Position numbers and translations under genes: made by a program
Notes under the pieces: model-generated
Seen by the model: the letters and a program-made list of their open reading frames with translations, nothing else
Told to the model about the DNA's origin: nothing
The model's database searches: none
Shown here: positions 39,841 to 49,643 of the stretch, piece after piece
How the letters are laid out: each line of letters starts with the position of its first letter
How positions within the stretch are numbered: the first letter of the stretch is position 1
Assembly (NCBI RefSeq): GCF_000213555.1
Contig: NZ_GL891981.1
Coordinates: 234,821-298,820, forward strand
Reading direction: 5' to 3'
Origin: Dysgonomonas gadei ATCC BAA-286
Lineage (GTDB): Bacteria; Bacteroidota; Bacteroidia; Bacteroidales; Dysgonomonadaceae
Length of the DNA: 64,000 nucleotides

Positions 39841-41328
39841 TTAATATCCTGTATTTTGTTTCAGATTTGGATTTGTGTCTATTTCTTTTTGTGGAATCGG
39901 AAAGAGCAAGTGCTTTTGTGAAGCATTTATTTTACCAATGGAATGCAGGAAATCAAGAGCATATTGCCCATTATCCCAACGTATCATGTCGAACCAGCGA
40001 TGTCCCTCGAATGCCAATTCTATACGGCGTTCCTGTCTGATTTTGTCGCGCATCTGGTCCTGAGTCAGCCCTTCCACATCGTCACGGTTGGTTAATCCTG
40101 CTCTTTTTCTCACCTGATAAAGCGGCTCTTCGGCATCAGATGTTTGCCCTAATTCGTTCAGGGCCTCGGCTTTCATCAGTAATACATCAGCGTAGCGCAA
40201 TACGATGATACTTGCCGAGTTTGTATTATAATCGGCTGAGATTGATAGCGGAACCAAAAACTTACGAACATTATAACCTGTATTTGACATATTGGACTTA
40301 TAGGTCTTACTATCGAAAGACGGACATCCTTCATACAGGATTGTTTTGTCTTTTCGTAAATCATTATTCTCATATTGGTCTACAAATTCCTGTGTAGGCT
40401 GATTCCATCCGTAGGCTCCTCCTACCCATCCTGAATTTCGTGGCCCCATATAGGTGCTGAGCCAGTTTGCCTGATTTTCATCATCCCAGAAACCAGCTTT
40501 TGTCAGCCCGTAATATTGAACTTCGAAAAGTGACTCCGATGTATTCTTATTTTTGGCTTCACCGCCGAAACAATCGCTATAATCAGGATTTAATGTATAA
40601 CCAAGGCTTTCCACCATGTTGCACATTTTGAGGCTTTCATCATACATCCCCAATGTAAGGTAAACTTTAGCCAGCATACCTGCGGCTGCTCCTTTGGAAG
40701 CACGGCCTATGTCACTACCCGAATACTCTTCGCGTGGAGGTAAAAGCTCTATGGCTTCTTTCAGGTCAGGAATGATTACTTCGTTGTAAATGGTCATCTT
40801 GTCTGTACGGGTTGGCTTGAGATTATCACCCGGTTTAGGAGTAGTAGTTGTTAGAGGCACATTTCCAAATAGTTGTACCAGAATGAAATAATAATGTGCC
40901 CTCAGGAATTTTGCTTCCCCTATACATCTGTTTTTTAAAGCCTGATCGATATCCATAGAAGGAATACTTTCTAAAACCGTATTACAATACAAGATACCGG
41001 GATTGGGGCCACGCCAGATATCCAAAGCTGCAGCATTGTCGGTAGTAGTCACGAAATTGGCTATATCGACAGTCTCTATCCCATCCGTACCGCCTCCTGC
41101 ACCCACTTCACTGTTGCCTGCAATAATATCGAGTGTCCAGATACGCATATTATAGAGCTTAGGACGTTGGAGGGGTTGATATGCCCCGTTTACTAAAGCG
41201 ATGGCAGATTCTTTGTCGCTCAATACTTCTGCGCTAGGGTCTTCATAAGGTTCTTTATCAAGGAAATCCGAACAGGAGACCAGTAAAGATGCTAACATTA
41301 TAAGACCTGTATATATTATTTTTTTCAT
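39841..41328 (-). CDS. SusD/RagB-family glycan-binding lipoprotein (PUL 2)
   Basis: A 495-residue lipoprotein with a lipobox (SLLVSC) and cysteine near residue 19, followed by SDFLDKEPYEDP. The TPR-like helices and the C-terminal SusD motif (ERRIELAFEGHRWFDMIRW) are present. It partners the SusC transporter encoded 34 bp upstream and binds glucan chains at the surface. Length is typical for the family. Confidence 0.95.
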   Translation of the reverse strand: MKKIIYTGLIMLASLLVSCSDFLDKEPYEDPSAEVLSDKESAIALVNGAYQPLQRPKLYNMRIWTLDIIAGNSEVGAGGGTDGIETVDIANFVTTTDNAAALDIWRGPNPGILYCNTVLESIPSMDIDQALKNRCIGEAKFLRAHYYFILVQLFGNVPLTTTTPKPGDNLKPTRTDKMTIYNEVIIPDLKEAIELLPPREEYSGSDIGRASKGAAAGMLAKVYLTLGMYDESLKMCNMVESLGYTLNPDYSDCFGGEAKNKNTSESLFEVQYYGLTKAGFWDDENQANWLSTYMGPRNSGWVGGAYGWNQPTQEFVDQYENNDLRKDKTILYEGCPSFDSKTYKSNMSNTGYNVRKFLVPLSISADYNTNSASIIVLRYADVLLMKAEALNELGQTSDAEEPLYQVRKRAGLTNRDDVEGLTQDQMRDKIRQERRIELAFEGHRWFDMIRWDNGQYALDFLHSIGKINASQKHLLFPIPQKEIDTNPNLKQNTGY

Positions 41329-41361
41329 GATTTTCTCTTCTTTAATATTAAATTTATAACC

Positions 41362-44300
41362 TTAGAATTTGACATTTACTCCAAAGCTGATCGTACGTGT
41401 AAGCGGATATGTACTTAGGTCTATACCATTAGCTCCAACTTCCGGATCGAATCCTGAATATTTTGTCATGGTATAGAGATTCTGGCATGACATGTACATG
41501 CGTACTGTTTGTAAATAGGCTTTCTTTGAGATTGCTTGAGGTAGTGTATACCCTAATGTCAGGTTTTTTATTCTTAGATAAGAACCATCTTCAACAAACC
41601 GGCTGGAATGGCGTGCATTCTTATTCGGGTCGCTGTATACAGCCCTTGGTACTGAATTGCTGGTTCCTTCCCCTGTCCATCTGTCCAATACTTTAGCTGT
41701 TTGGTTTTGAGGTACTGCCATTCCTTCCTGCCAGATACGGTTTGCATTGTAAATATCATTACCGGCTACTCCCTGCAGGAATATTTGCAAATCGAAGCTT
41801 TTGTAAGCAAAACTGTTATTCATCGAGAATGACCATTCCGGAGTCGGATTACCTATGTATGTACGGTCATTATCATTTATGACCCCATTATTGTCCAGAT
41901 CACTGAAGCGGATGTCCCCCGGTGCTGTTCCTCCCGGAACTTGTATGGAGGCGTTGTTGACCTGATCCCAGTTCTGGAATAAACCATTTGTTACATAGCC
42001 ATAGAATGAATTGATTGGATTGCCTTCTGCATTTACCAATACTTTCGTCATATTGATATCATCTCCGGTAAATAGAGGTACACCTTCATTCATGCTGATG
42101 ACTTTATTTTTATTGTAAGAGACATTCAAATCTGTGTTCCATTCCAGTTCTCCCGTCAGATTCCGGGAAGATATGGTTAATTCCCATCCTGTATTCCGCA
42201 CTTTTCCGGCATTAATACTTGGTACATAGATATCCGAATATCCTGTTGTGATAGGTACCGCCATCGGTACCAGCATATCGGTCGTGTTTTTAATATATCC
42301 GTCTAATGACAAATTAATACGCTGGTCGATCAGTGAAAGGTCAATCCCTGCATTCCATTGCTTTACGGTCTCCCATTTAACATCCGGATTTGGCATTACA
42401 AGCGGATACAGTGTCGATACAGGCGTTCCGTTAAATACATATTGTCCTGTTTTTAGTTTAGTAAAATAGGCGTACTCATTTATACCCCATTGATTTCCCG
42501 TAACTCCGTAACCAGCTCTTACCTTTATATCGTTTACCCATTTGTTCTTCTGATAAAAGGCTTCTTCCGATAGACGCCATGCTGCTGCAACGGAAGGGAA
42601 GGTTCCCCAGCGATTGTCTTTTGAGAAACGAGAAGAGCCATCGCGACGAACGGTTAATGTCAGCAAATATTTATCAGTATAGTTATAGTTTACACGGCCC
42701 ATAAATGAAAGCAGCGCCCAGTCATTCTTCGTTCCGCCGACTGTCGGTTGGTTCAAACCGTTAGATAACTGGTTATTCTTGTCGCTCAGAAAACCTTGTA
42801 CGCTGGCATTCATTTTATTGTATACATTGTTTTGGGCACTCGAGCCGATCATCACATTCAGATGGTGATTTTCGTTGAAGGTATCTATATAGGTAAGGGT
42901 ATTATCCCAAAGGTAAGTGAGGCTTTTGTTAGATTCTTCGTAGCGGTATGATTCAGGTTGGGAAATCGGTTTCCAATCGTATTTAGGGCTAAAGTTTTCC
43001 TTGTCCCAGAACTTAAAATCTATACCACCCAGCGTTTTGAAAGTAACTTTATCGAAGAAATTGATCTCGGCAAAAATATTTCCCAGCAAATTATAGCCTT
43101 TGGTAGTTTGGCTGTTGACTTTTGCATTCCCTAACGGATTCTTAATATCTCCATACCAATATGCTGGATTGCCCGGGCCGGAATAAGTTCCGTCTTCATT
43201 GTAAACCGGTTGTGTAGGTTGTGCGGCCATCGCATCGCGAATACTGTAGCTTCCCTGCTTTTTGGCATCATGGCTTAATGTAACATTATTGCCCAATTTA
43301 AGCCAGGGTTTTACTTTCGATTCCCCATTGAATTGTACGGTATACCGCTTATAAGAAGTATCAGTAACAATCCCCTCCTGATCCAGAATACCTGCTGATA
43401 CATAATAATTACTCTTATCTGTACCGCCGGAATAAGATACGGAGTAATTCTGGATCGTACTTGTCCGGAACAATTCGTCCATCCAGTCTGTTCCTTTTCC
43501 CAATGTTGTCGGATCAGCAAAATCGGGTCTTTGCATCAGGTTTTCCGTCCCGCTATAATTTGCGATCATGTCATTGTGGTAAGACGCAAATTGACTTGCA
43601 TTTAGCATATCGGGCATGCTGGTTGCATTCTGTATACCCCAATTGGCGCTGAATGATACAACACCATCACCGGATTTTCCTTTTTTGGTTGTAATAATAA
43701 CGACCCCATTTGCACCTCTTGATCCGTAAATAGCTGTAGCCGAAGCATCTTTTAATACATCGACTGTTTGCACATCGTCCATATTGAGAGCGTTTAAAGA
43801 AAGGTCTGTCGGTACGCCATCTATTACTAATAACGGTTCACTGTTATTAATTGTACTTATTCCCCTTATACGGATAGAAACATTACTGCCCGGTGCACCT
43901 GAATTTATGATCTGAACACCGGAAGCCCTTCCCTGCAAGGCTTCTCCGATATTGGCGACGGGTTTATCCTGCATCGATTTTGAATCGATGGAAGAAACTG
44001 CTCCGGTTAAGTCTCTTTTTCTCATTACGCCATAACCTACTACTACAATTTCGTCCAGCATCTCCGCATTTTCTTTCAGGGCGATTTGCAGGTTGGATTT
44101 GCCAGTTACCGGAATTTCCTGTGCTAAGAACCCTACATAAGTTATGGCCAGAATGTCATTCTCATTTACATCGAGAGAGAATTTACCATCGATATCCGTA
44201 ATAGTGCCATTGGCGGTACCTTTTACTGCAACGGATGCCCCTATGATACTTTCTCCTTTTTCATCGAGGATTGTTCCTGTAATTGTTCTTTTGTTTTGAG

Positions 44301-44388
44301 CAGATAAGTGAAGTGTAAAAAGTAAAGTCAGAATAAGTAAACCTATTCTACTCACATATGCCCATTTCTTTTTTTGATCTTTTCTCAT
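41362..44388 (-). CDS. SusC/RagA-family TonB-dependent transporter (PUL 2)
   Basis: A 1008-residue TonB-dependent transporter. The signal sequence ends near residue 31 (LHLSAQ). The carboxypeptidase-regulatory-like domain covers about 35-105 (GTILDEKGESIIGASV), followed by LDEIVVVGYGVM at about 111-122, the plug with IRGISTI and VLKDASATAIYGSRGANG, and a beta-barrel ending in phenylalanine (GVNVKF). It imports oligosaccharides, probably isomalto-oligosaccharides. A TATTTTTG element on the same strand (44478-44485) may be its promoter. Confidence 0.96.
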   Translation of the reverse strand: MRKDQKKKWAYVSRIGLLILTLLFTLHLSAQNKRTITGTILDEKGESIIGASVAVKGTANGTITDIDGKFSLDVNENDILAITYVGFLAQEIPVTGKSNLQIALKENAEMLDEIVVVGYGVMRKRDLTGAVSSIDSKSMQDKPVANIGEALQGRASGVQIINSGAPGSNVSIRIRGISTINNSEPLLVIDGVPTDLSLNALNMDDVQTVDVLKDASATAIYGSRGANGVVIITTKKGKSGDGVVSFSANWGIQNATSMPDMLNASQFASYHNDMIANYSGTENLMQRPDFADPTTLGKGTDWMDELFRTSTIQNYSVSYSGGTDKSNYYVSAGILDQEGIVTDTSYKRYTVQFNGESKVKPWLKLGNNVTLSHDAKKQGSYSIRDAMAAQPTQPVYNEDGTYSGPGNPAYWYGDIKNPLGNAKVNSQTTKGYNLLGNIFAEINFFDKVTFKTLGGIDFKFWDKENFSPKYDWKPISQPESYRYEESNKSLTYLWDNTLTYIDTFNENHHLNVMIGSSAQNNVYNKMNASVQGFLSDKNNQLSNGLNQPTVGGTKNDWALLSFMGRVNYNYTDKYLLTLTVRRDGSSRFSKDNRWGTFPSVAAAWRLSEEAFYQKNKWVNDIKVRAGYGVTGNQWGINEYAYFTKLKTGQYVFNGTPVSTLYPLVMPNPDVKWETVKQWNAGIDLSLIDQRINLSLDGYIKNTTDMLVPMAVPITTGYSDIYVPSINAGKVRNTGWELTISSRNLTGELEWNTDLNVSYNKNKVISMNEGVPLFTGDDINMTKVLVNAEGNPINSFYGYVTNGLFQNWDQVNNASIQVPGGTAPGDIRFSDLDNNGVINDNDRTYIGNPTPEWSFSMNNSFAYKSFDLQIFLQGVAGNDIYNANRIWQEGMAVPQNQTAKVLDRWTGEGTSNSVPRAVYSDPNKNARHSSRFVEDGSYLRIKNLTLGYTLPQAISKKAYLQTVRMYMSCQNLYTMTKYSGFDPEVGANGIDLSTYPLTRTISFGVNVKF

Positions 44389-44477
44389 GGTCTATACGAT
44401 TTATGAATTTTTCTTGTTTATGGTTAACATAGTTTCTTCAGTTTTGGAGACTGAAAATGGACCTAACCTCTTACAAG

Positions 44478-44485
44478 CAAAAATA
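44478..44485 (-). promoter_or_regulatory. Possible -7 element of the PUL 2 susC operon
   Basis: CAAAAATA on the plus strand reads TATTTTTG on the minus strand, matching TAnnTTTG, about 90 bp upstream of the SusC start. The -33 element is weak, which suits an operon that needs the adjacent SusR-type activator. Confidence 0.35.
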
Positions 44486-44608
44486 TAAGCAGTTATTAAG
44501 TAAAGAAAATCCACATGGATAAAATATAGATAACGTAAATTGTTAAATATTTAAATTACAGATATTTAAATGCTTTGAAGGTGTTGAAAAATATGGATGT
44601 GGTATGCC

Positions 44609-46276
44609 TTAATTCTTCTTTATTATGCCTATTTTCATTACCATAGATTCAAATTCTTCGCGGGGTACGGCGGCTTTATTCCGAACTCTGGTGCGATAGC
44701 TGTAAATGGTATTTGCAGAATAGTGTAAAAAACTTGCAATTTTGGAACTGTCGGTTATTCCCAGTCTTATTAATGCAAATATACGAAGTTCTACGTTTAA
44801 TAGTTCGTTTGGTTTTAGTATAAATTGTCCGTCTCTCACCAATAGGGAGTTAAATTCCTCAACAAAGTTAGGGTATAAATGTAAAAATATATTGTCAAAG
44901 TTTTCATAAAGCTCTTTCAATTCATTGTCAATCATCTCTCTGGATTTTAATATCTTGTATAGTTCATCCAACTTCTTCTCCACCGCTTTTTTATTGAGTG
45001 TATTCTGATACTTTTCGAGTTTATTAATGTATGTCGAGCATAAATCAAGGAAATGTCCTATATATGCTTCTTTGATTTGATTTGCTTCTGATAGTTCATT
45101 ATTTACATCAGAGAGCTCCTTGTTGACGTCATTTAGTTGATTAATAGTTGATTGTAGATCAGTGTTGAGCCCATTCAGTTTTACGTTAGTGTGATAAAGT
45201 TCCTTGCGTATACGGGCAACTCTCTTCATTTGCCTGTACACATATATTATTGCTATAATCAGAAATATGGATAATATACTGACAAGAATGAGGAATAGTT
45301 GTAGTTCAGACTTTTGTTTGTTTACATTCTCCTGATAGGCAGAGTCTATAATCGGGAATATCTGAGATACTTCATATGTTCTCAACCGTGCATTGCAGAA
45401 CATTGCATCTTCCATCGACGATTTTATGCAATCATAAGCTCTTTCTACTTCACCTGTTTCATATAGGACTGAAGCCAAGGCCTGCATGGATGCATTCTCT
45501 TTGATCGCATTTTTTATATCACAGATAGCGGATATAGCATAATAGTGTTTTTGTAAACCGATGCTTCCTTCTTTTTTGTAAATGTTTGCAAGCGCATATG
45601 CAAGCACGGCTTTTTCATGAGTGTCGGATTCTGTCCGGTTTAAAAGATTCTGTAGAATCTGTCTGGCTTCTAGCAACTTATTCTCGTCGTATAGTTTTTC
45701 AGCATATACTATTTTATAGTGATTGGACTTTTCATCCAGAACATTGAGTAAAGAATCCCTATATAATTTGCTTTTTTCTATATATATGCGAGTATAAGGG
45801 TTATTATTTGAATAATAGTTGTATAATTGTTTATAGCAATCGTAATATTTTATCAATAGCCAGTCGGAAAGATTCTTGTTATTTATTGATTTAAGAATAT
45901 CGATTGCTTCTATGTACATTCCCGCAACGATATATAGTGATACTAAATCCAATTGAGATTCGTATGCCCAAGCTGGATTATTTAGCTTTTCTGCTATCAC
46001 AGTATTTTCTCTGGCATAATAAATTGCAGAATCTGATATGTAAGTTTTATATTCATTATAGAGTTTAAGGTTAATGTCATATCGCTGCTCCGGTGTAATA
46101 TTGGGTGTTTTGAACATTTTTTTTATTTCAGATATTCCTTCTTCTTTCTCTGTCATGTAAAGCTCTTTATGCTCTACTAATTTATACAGGGAAATAAGTG
46201 TTGTATCCTGTGATATTTTTGGAAAAACAGCACTAATACAAAATAATAGTATAACGAGGGAAAGTATTCTTTTCAT
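44609..46276 (-). CDS. SusR-type membrane-bound transcriptional regulator
   Basis: A 555-residue regulator of the SusR/DUF6377 type. A signal-anchor (1 to about 20) leads into a periplasmic region of TPR-like helices (about 30-320; for example IEAIDILKSINNKN, ANIYKKEGSIGLQKHYY). One transmembrane helix follows at about 325-350, then a coiled coil with the repeated NDVNKELSDVNNELSEANQ pattern (about 375-400). A cytoplasmic C-terminal helix-turn-helix is at about 505-534 (SSKIASFLHYSANTIYSYRTRVRNK, split into two helices). SusR activates the B. thetaiotaomicron starch locus when it binds maltose. The gene is upstream of and co-oriented with SusC, so it probably activates PUL 2 in response to isomaltose-type sugars. 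Confidence 0.85.
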   Translation of the reverse strand: MKRILSLVILLFCISAVFPKISQDTTLISLYKLVEHKELYMTEKEEGISEIKKMFKTPNITPEQRYDINLKLYNEYKTYISDSAIYYARENTVIAEKLNNPAWAYESQLDLVSLYIVAGMYIEAIDILKSINNKNLSDWLLIKYYDCYKQLYNYYSNNNPYTRIYIEKSKLYRDSLLNVLDEKSNHYKIVYAEKLYDENKLLEARQILQNLLNRTESDTHEKAVLAYALANIYKKEGSIGLQKHYYAISAICDIKNAIKENASMQALASVLYETGEVERAYDCIKSSMEDAMFCNARLRTYEVSQIFPIIDSAYQENVNKQKSELQLFLILVSILSIFLIIAIIYVYRQMKRVARIRKELYHTNVKLNGLNTDLQSTINQLNDVNKELSDVNNELSEANQIKEAYIGHFLDLCSTYINKLEKYQNTLNKKAVEKKLDELYKILKSREMIDNELKELYENFDNIFLHLYPNFVEEFNSLLVRDGQFILKPNELLNVELRIFALIRLGITDSSKIASFLHYSANTIYSYRTRVRNKAAVPREEFESMVMKIGIIKKN

Positions 46277-46693
46277 CTATAGTAAAGGACTTTAAACAAA
46301 GTTAGTAAAATATATCTTTGTATAGTAGAGAGAATTACCGATTTATGAGTTTTTATGTTCCATCCGCTAAATCAGGCATCCTTCCTATATGCTGAGGACA
46401 ATAAATCTGGTTATAAAGAAAAAAGGATAATTCAGATTCTTTTAACGGGGTATTCCGAATGATTTTTCAAAATCAATTTTTGCTTGTCAAGGAACGGAAA
46501 TAAAACTAAAAAAATGACTTTTTAGTTAATGAGAGCATTTGGTTGTAAGCGTTTGTATATGATTGTTTTATGGGCGTTTCGTGTGGGGATAAGAGTAATA
46601 AGCCTTTTTATATAATGCATTTTTTAGAAGTATAAATTTGGATAATAAATATTTTCTATTACCTTTGCACTCGCTTTAATAAAGCAACAGGGA
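46277..46693. other. 417-bp intergenic region upstream of the SusR-type gene and tRNA
   Basis: No protein gene is visible. Its right end holds the tRNA-Lys promoter (46637-46667). The remainder should contain the promoter of the minus-strand SusR-type gene, but I cannot point to a clear consensus. Confidence 0.45.
46637..46667 (+). promoter_or_regulatory. Promoter of tRNA-Lys
   Basis: TTTG at 46637-46640, a 19-nt spacer, and TACCTTTG at 46660-46667 match the Bacteroidetes consensus exactly, 26 bp before the tRNA. Confidence 0.75.
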
Positions 46694-46766
46694 GATTCCG
46701 TAGCTCAGCAGGTAGAGCACATCACTTTTAATGATGGGGTCCTGGGTTCGAGCCCCAGCGGGATCA
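46694..46766 (+). tRNA. tRNA-Lys (anticodon TTT)
   Basis: A 73-nt cloverleaf folds by eye. The acceptor arm pairs GATTCCG with CGGGATC, including one GU pair. The D-loop region is AGCTCAGCAGGTAGAGC. The anticodon stem CATCA/TGATG encloses loop CTTTTAA with anticodon TTT. The T arm is CTGGG-TTCGAGC-CCCAG, and the discriminator is A. CCA is not encoded. It is followed by a terminator at 46791-46824, then by a truncated recombinase, so the tRNA 3' end is a likely integration target. Confidence 0.95.
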
Positions 46767-46790
46767 CTAGCAAATGATGCAAAAAGAAGT

Positions 46791-46824
46791 AAAACCTTGA
46801 TTTTCAGTAGAAAGTCAAGGTTTT
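46791..46824 (+). terminator. Terminator after tRNA-Lys
   Basis: AAAACCTTGA (46791-46800) pairs with TCAAGGTTTT (46815-46824) around a 14-nt loop. More T residues follow, giving a standard intrinsic terminator. Confidence 0.75.
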
Positions 46825-47007
46825 TTCTTTTGTCTAAATAGGCAAAAAAGGGCAATTTACGACAGTACATACATGCCTAAATCGTGGACAAGCAAGAGAC
46901 AGAAAAATGGTCCACGATTTTGAGTATTAGTCATTATTTGTCAGCAACTTACCTCATAGCTACTTGATGGTTTAAACGTAATTTTAACCACAAAAAAAAG
47001 TAGTAAA

Positions 47008-48105
47008 ATGAATCAAAAATCCTTCCATGTTTTATTCTTTCTCAAAAAGAATAAAATCAAAGCAAACGGAGAAGCCCCTATCGCCATGAGAATCACTGTA
47101 GATAAACGATTCTGTGAAATGTTTGTCCGAAGAAGTGCATTAGTAGAAAATTGGGATCAGACCAAAGGAAAGCTTAAAACCAAAGACAAACTATCTACCG
47201 AGATCAATATGTATATTGATACGGTCAGGGCTAAAATCCAGAATATCCACAGACAACTCGAAGCCGATAACCTCGAAATATCGGCAAAGGAGATATGTAA
47301 CCGCTTTTGTGGTGTTGAAGAGAAACATAAAACCCTTATTGACGTTTTTGAGGAGCATAATAAAGAGATCAAGCAATTACAAGGTAAAGGTTATGCTCAA
47401 AAGACAATTATCCGCTTCGAAGGTACAGTAAGATATTTGAAGGAATTCTTAAAGAAAGAGTATAAGATGTCCGATATCAATCTAAAGGATATTGATCTAC
47501 CCTTCATTCAGAAATTCAATACTTTTTTAAAGACTGAGAAGAATTGTGCACAGAATACAGCTATTACGCGATTGAAGCAGGTAAAGAAAATTATGCGTAT
47601 AGCGTATTCTAATGATTGGATTCAGAAAGACCCTTTTATGACTTATCGATTCAAGTTTGAGGAAACTAATATCGAGTTCCTGACACAGGAAGAATTGAAC
47701 TCCATTATTCAAAAGGATTTTTCTATTGAAAGACTAAGTACAATCAAAGATATTTTCCTGTTCCAATGTTTCACGGGATTGGCATTTTCGGATATTGAGC
47801 AACTAAAGTCTGAACATTTGGTAAAGGACAACAACGGCTCATTGTGGATTCGCAAGAACAGACAGAAAACAAATAATATGTGTAATATTCCTTTAATAAC
47901 AGCAGCAAAGATGCTTATAGATAAATATGCAAACCATCCTGACTGTATTGAAAAGAATGTATTGTTTCCTGTACCTACTAATCAACGCATGAATTCTTAT
48001 TTGAAGGAAATTGCCGATTCGTGTGGTATTACAAAGAAGCTTAGCACGCACATTGGAAGGCATCGTAATTATTCTTGCCAATTGAAAACAAACAAGTTAC
48101 AATAA
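47008..48105 (+). pseudogene. Truncated tyrosine recombinase (integrase)
   Basis: This frame encodes 365 residues of a Bacteroidetes-type phage integrase. The arm-binding N-terminus (MNQKSFHVLFFLKKNKIKANGE split as visible) and the SAM-like core-binding domain (about 105-205) are intact. The catalytic domain starts with CFTGLAFSDIEQL and reaches H348 to R351 (HIGR). Homology then stops abruptly: the last 14 residues (HRNYSCQ...) do not resemble the family, and the second histidine/tryptophan and the nucleophilic tyrosine are missing. It cannot be a working recombinase. It starts 241 bp after tRNA-Lys, so it looks like the broken end of an element once inserted at that tRNA. An IS110-family remnant follows. 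Confidence 0.82.
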
Positions 48106-48511
48106 AATTTATCTTAACAGGTAACGGTTTAGAAACTAGCAACCTTCCGTACTCTACTTTATTTTGCATAAATACAAAGAGCAACTTTTGATTACAAATC
48201 TAGAAAAAATTAGGAAAAATCTATTGACATTTTAAGCTTATTTCTGCACATACGTTCGTATAAGTAAAAAACTAATAGTCTGCATTCTAAAAAACAAGTG
48301 CTTCTTGTTTAGTTTTACAAACCGTGAATTACATTATAAACGACTAATAAAGGTGAACTATCTACTTTTCTAAGATCAAGCCTTATTAGTTGATTCAGAC
48401 CTTTATTAGTCAAGCTGTAGTTGCTAAATAGAAATCTAGGTTCAGTACCTACTAAGGGAAATAGTAGAAAACAGCTTTCTGGTTAATTCCAATTTAAAGC
48501 AAAGTAAAATC
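48106..48511. other. 406-bp noncoding region upstream of the IS110 remnant
   Basis: No open frame of note. It has clear secondary structure potential: GACTAATAAAGGT (48342-48354) with ACCTTTATTAGTC (48399-48411), an additional CCTTATTAG copy between them, and hairpin CTACTA-N7-TAGTAG (48449-48467). IS110 elements carry their bridge RNA in such a noncoding end region, so this is a candidate for it; see findings. Confidence 0.45.
48342..48467 (+). ncRNA. Candidate IS110 bridge-RNA-like structured region
   Basis: Two hairpin elements lie next to each other just upstream of an IS110-family transposase start: a 13-bp stem with a 44-nt internal region (48342-48411) and a 6-bp stem (48449-48467). 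Known IS110 bridge RNAs have two internal loops that pair with donor and target DNA. The structure here is seen by eye only, strand is assumed, and the transposase is decayed, so the RNA may be a relic. Confidence 0.3.
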
Positions 48512-49523
48512 ATGAAGAATTTATCTATTGGGATTGATTTTTCCAAACTAAAGATTGATGTATCTTTTTTTTGAGTGTGAGAGAACAACAGAGTTTCATC
48601 ATGGGCAATTTGCCAATAACAAGGAGGGTTTCAAAGAAATGCTCTCATGGCTAAAACAACAAACTCGCATACCTCTCTCCCAGTGAATATTTTGTGGAGA
48701 ACATACTGGTTTGCATAGCCAGCTGTTAAGCGAATATTTAACGTAGAAAGGCTTATTCATTTGGATTGATTCTTCTTTGCAAATTAAGTCATCCATGGGC
48801 ATCCAGCGAAAAAAGAGCGATAAGATTGACTCAGAACAATTAGCTCTGTATGCTTACCATTTTAGAAACAGAGCTAAACAATATTCTCCTTTGAGTAAAG
48901 GTCTTAGATCCTTACAACTTTTATATGCATTTAGAGGACGCCTTATCAAGTCAAAAGTAAGCCTTTCTCAAGCATCCATAGAGATGCGTGCCGTAATTAA
49001 GCGAAATGTAACAGCCCGATTTATTTATGAAAAAAACATACAGGACGTTCGCCGACTAGAGAAAGAGATAAAGTATGTTGAGCATAAAATGCTTGAATGC
49101 ATTGAGCAAGGCTTAGCTTTGGCTGAAAGTTACAAGTTATTGACAAGTATAATTGGTATTGCCTTTGTAAATGCTTCGGTAATGATCATTTATACAGGGA
49201 ATCTCACCCGATTCATAAACACCAGACAATATGCTTGTTATACAGACATGGCTCCTTTTGGGAAGAGTTCAGGCTCTTCTAAAAACTTTCAACCCCAGGT
49301 TAGTAAGATAGCAAATAAAGAATTAAAATCATTATTGACTCAAGCTGCAAAATGTGCAGCCAGACATGATCCTGATCTCCGAGAATACTATAACCGAAAA
49401 AAGGAAGAGGGAAAACAAGGATGGTTGATTATTAATAATATCAGAAATAAATTAATTCATAGAACTTTCGCCGTCATAGAACGACGAGAACCATATTGCA
49501 AAGATTTTTCATTTCTGAACTAA
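48512..49523 (+). pseudogene. IS110-family transposase, frameshifted and interrupted
   Basis: The coding sequence starts at ATG 48512 (MKNLSIGIDFSK, with the first catalytic aspartate). It breaks in a run of eight T near 48570. In the shifted frame it reads on as ECERTTEFHHGQFANN. Two stop codons follow (TGA at about 48684 and TAG at about 48744), with CGEHTG between them. From 48777 it is open to 49523. The DEDD family residues can be seen (IGID, CGEH, KSDKIDSEQ), and the C-terminal transposase_20 region is present (LLTSIIGIAFVNA, YTDMAPFGKSSGSSK). No inverted terminal repeats are expected or seen. The gene cannot produce an active protein. It lies between the truncated integrase and the LacI gene. 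Confidence 0.85.
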
Positions 49524-49643
49524 AAAACATAGACTTAATGTTTGGATTTTAACATAGAAATCAATTACTAAGTGGACTACTTTTCGATTATTATTTGCAG
49601 CATAGTACTTCATAAGATTTTCTCGAGGTTACTTATAGTGTTC

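Noticed and set aside
46676..46870. A 64-codon minus-strand frame over tRNA-Lys
   Set aside because: It is the antisense of the tRNA and its terminator, a common false ORF.
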